A stretch of 64,000 bases of DNA from Mucilaginibacter aquaedulcis (GTDB lineage: Bacteria; Bacteroidota; Bacteroidia; Sphingobacteriales; Sphingobacteriaceae): NCBI RefSeq assembly GCF_030409325.1, contig NZ_JAUFPR010000002.1:868001-932000 (forward strand). The letters are read 5' to 3'. Below the pieces are notes generated by a model. That model saw only the letters and a program-made list of their open reading frames with translations, did not search any database and was not told the origin of the DNA. Shown piece by piece: positions 63,574 to 64,000 of this stretch; within the stretch, counting starts at the first letter, position 1; each line of letters opens with the position of its first letter. The translations under genes were made by a program, and so were the position numbers.

Positions 63574-64000
63574 ATGAAAAAAGCACTGCTCCTGATATTG
63601 TTATTTTACTGTACCACAGTGCTGGGGCAAAGCAGCATTGAAAAATACAATGTTACCTGGACAAGCCAAAGCCAAAATTCAAGCGGATCTATGCCCTGCG
63701 GGGGGGGCGACATTGGCCTCAATGTTTGGGTTGAACATGGCGACCTGCTTTTTTACATTGCACGCAGCGGCACGTTTGATGAGAATAATGCGATGTTAAA
63801 ATTAGGCCGGATGAGAGTAAAACTCACACCCAACCCATTTGAGGGTAATGTTTTCAAGCAGCAGCTAATACTTCAAAACGGATCGGTGCTTATTTCCGGA
63901 AAGAATGGAAAGGTTGAAACAAGGATCAGGATTTGGGTTGATGTTTACAGCCCTGTAATTCATCTGAACATTAAAAACAATACGAGATTAAAAACGACAG
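63574..64000 (+). CDS. DUF5703-domain secreted protein (3' end outside window)
   Basis: It starts at the ATG at 63574, one base after the previous stop, and runs to the window end (about 142 residues seen). The signal peptide is MKKALLLILLFYCTTVLGQ. The next block (YNVTWTSQSQNSSGSMPCG, GDIGLNVWVEHGDLLFYIARSGT) matches the DUF5703 N-terminal domain found in glycoside-hydrolase-like proteins of Bacteroidota, usually about 700 to 800 residues. It is probably an extracellular glycosidase of the operon; the catalytic part lies beyond the window. Confidence 0.85.
   Translation, partial: MKKALLLILLFYCTTVLGQSSIEKYNVTWTSQSQNSSGSMPCGGGDIGLNVWVEHGDLLFYIARSGTFDENNAMLKLGRMRVKLTPNPFEGNVFKQQLILQNGSVLISGKNGKVETRIRIWVDVYSPVIHLNIKNNTRLKTT

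Noticed and set aside
1..64000. CRISPR arrays, tRNA or rRNA genes, complete insertion sequences or prophage
   Set aside because: No regularly spaced repeats, no cloverleaf or rRNA motifs, and no transposase, integrase or phage structural gene were seen on reading both strands. Short RNAs could have been missed.

Overview
The window reads as a chromosomal segment of a Bacteroidota bacterium, most likely family Sphingobacteriaceae (Mucilaginibacter/Pedobacter-like). The reasons are an AT-rich genome with Bacteroidota-type promoters (TTTG, about 19 nt, TAnnTTTG), an ECF sigma/FecR (DUF4974) pair, a TonB-dependent receptor with a carboxypeptidase-regulatory-like N-terminus, a UpxY-type antiterminator, a GIN-domain protein and many secreted glycosidases (GH29, GH43, GH92). 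The genus is inference; there is no rRNA, tRNA, CRISPR array or complete insertion sequence that I can see.

Layout. 1-9.3 kb: a truncated gene end, then a minus-strand envelope region: sigma factor, FecR anti-sigma, an STN-containing outer-membrane barrel, and two further barrel proteins built from the same beta-barrel module. A beta-propeller lipoprotein and the stub of a beta-helix enzyme follow. 9.4-12 kb: a DedA-rhodanese fusion, a wrecked ABC ATPase gene behind an intact palindromic operator, and a GIN-domain protein with a second palindrome. 12-26 kb: scattered housekeeping and degradative genes (alpha-L-fucosidase, amino-acid permease, HtrA-like protease, GH43, methyltransferase, GH92), a three-gene operon (membrane protein, winged-helix regulator, MpaB-like oxygenase) with a textbook promoter, DoxX, dienelactone hydrolase and SDR.

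27-35.4 kb is the most notable region. A NusG-like UpxY antiterminator and a small HTH protein precede a TMEM220-type membrane protein and a complete eboA-eboB-eboC-eboD-eboE-eboF series, followed by a 57-residue histone-H1-like protein too small for ordinary gene finding. Ebo clusters are known in cyanobacteria (export of the scytonemin precursor), some proteobacteria and some algal plastids; here no scaffold-making genes lie beside it, so its substrate is unknown. Convergent to it at 36-44.5 kb is an unusual minus-strand set: three AhpD/carboxymuconolactone-decarboxylase-like proteins, a TonB-dependent receptor, an MFS transporter, small proteins and a GMC oxidoreductase.

45-51.7 kb: CPA1 Na+/H+ antiporter, an unrecognised membrane protein, L-rhamnose mutarotase, a RibD/DHFR-like reductase and an M28 peptidase. 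51.8-55.8 kb: the araBDA operon for L-arabinose, with a 14-bp-arm inverted repeat upstream of araB. 56.3-64 kb: a tightly packed plus-strand catabolic operon (Fe-alcohol dehydrogenase, DapA-like aldolase, PdxA-like dehydrogenase, four-carbon acid sugar kinase, Na+/solute symporter, sialate O-acetylesterase, DUF5703-type secreted protein cut by the window end). The kinase/PdxA pair points to a four-carbon sugar acid being turned into dihydroxyacetone phosphate; the starting glycan is not identified.
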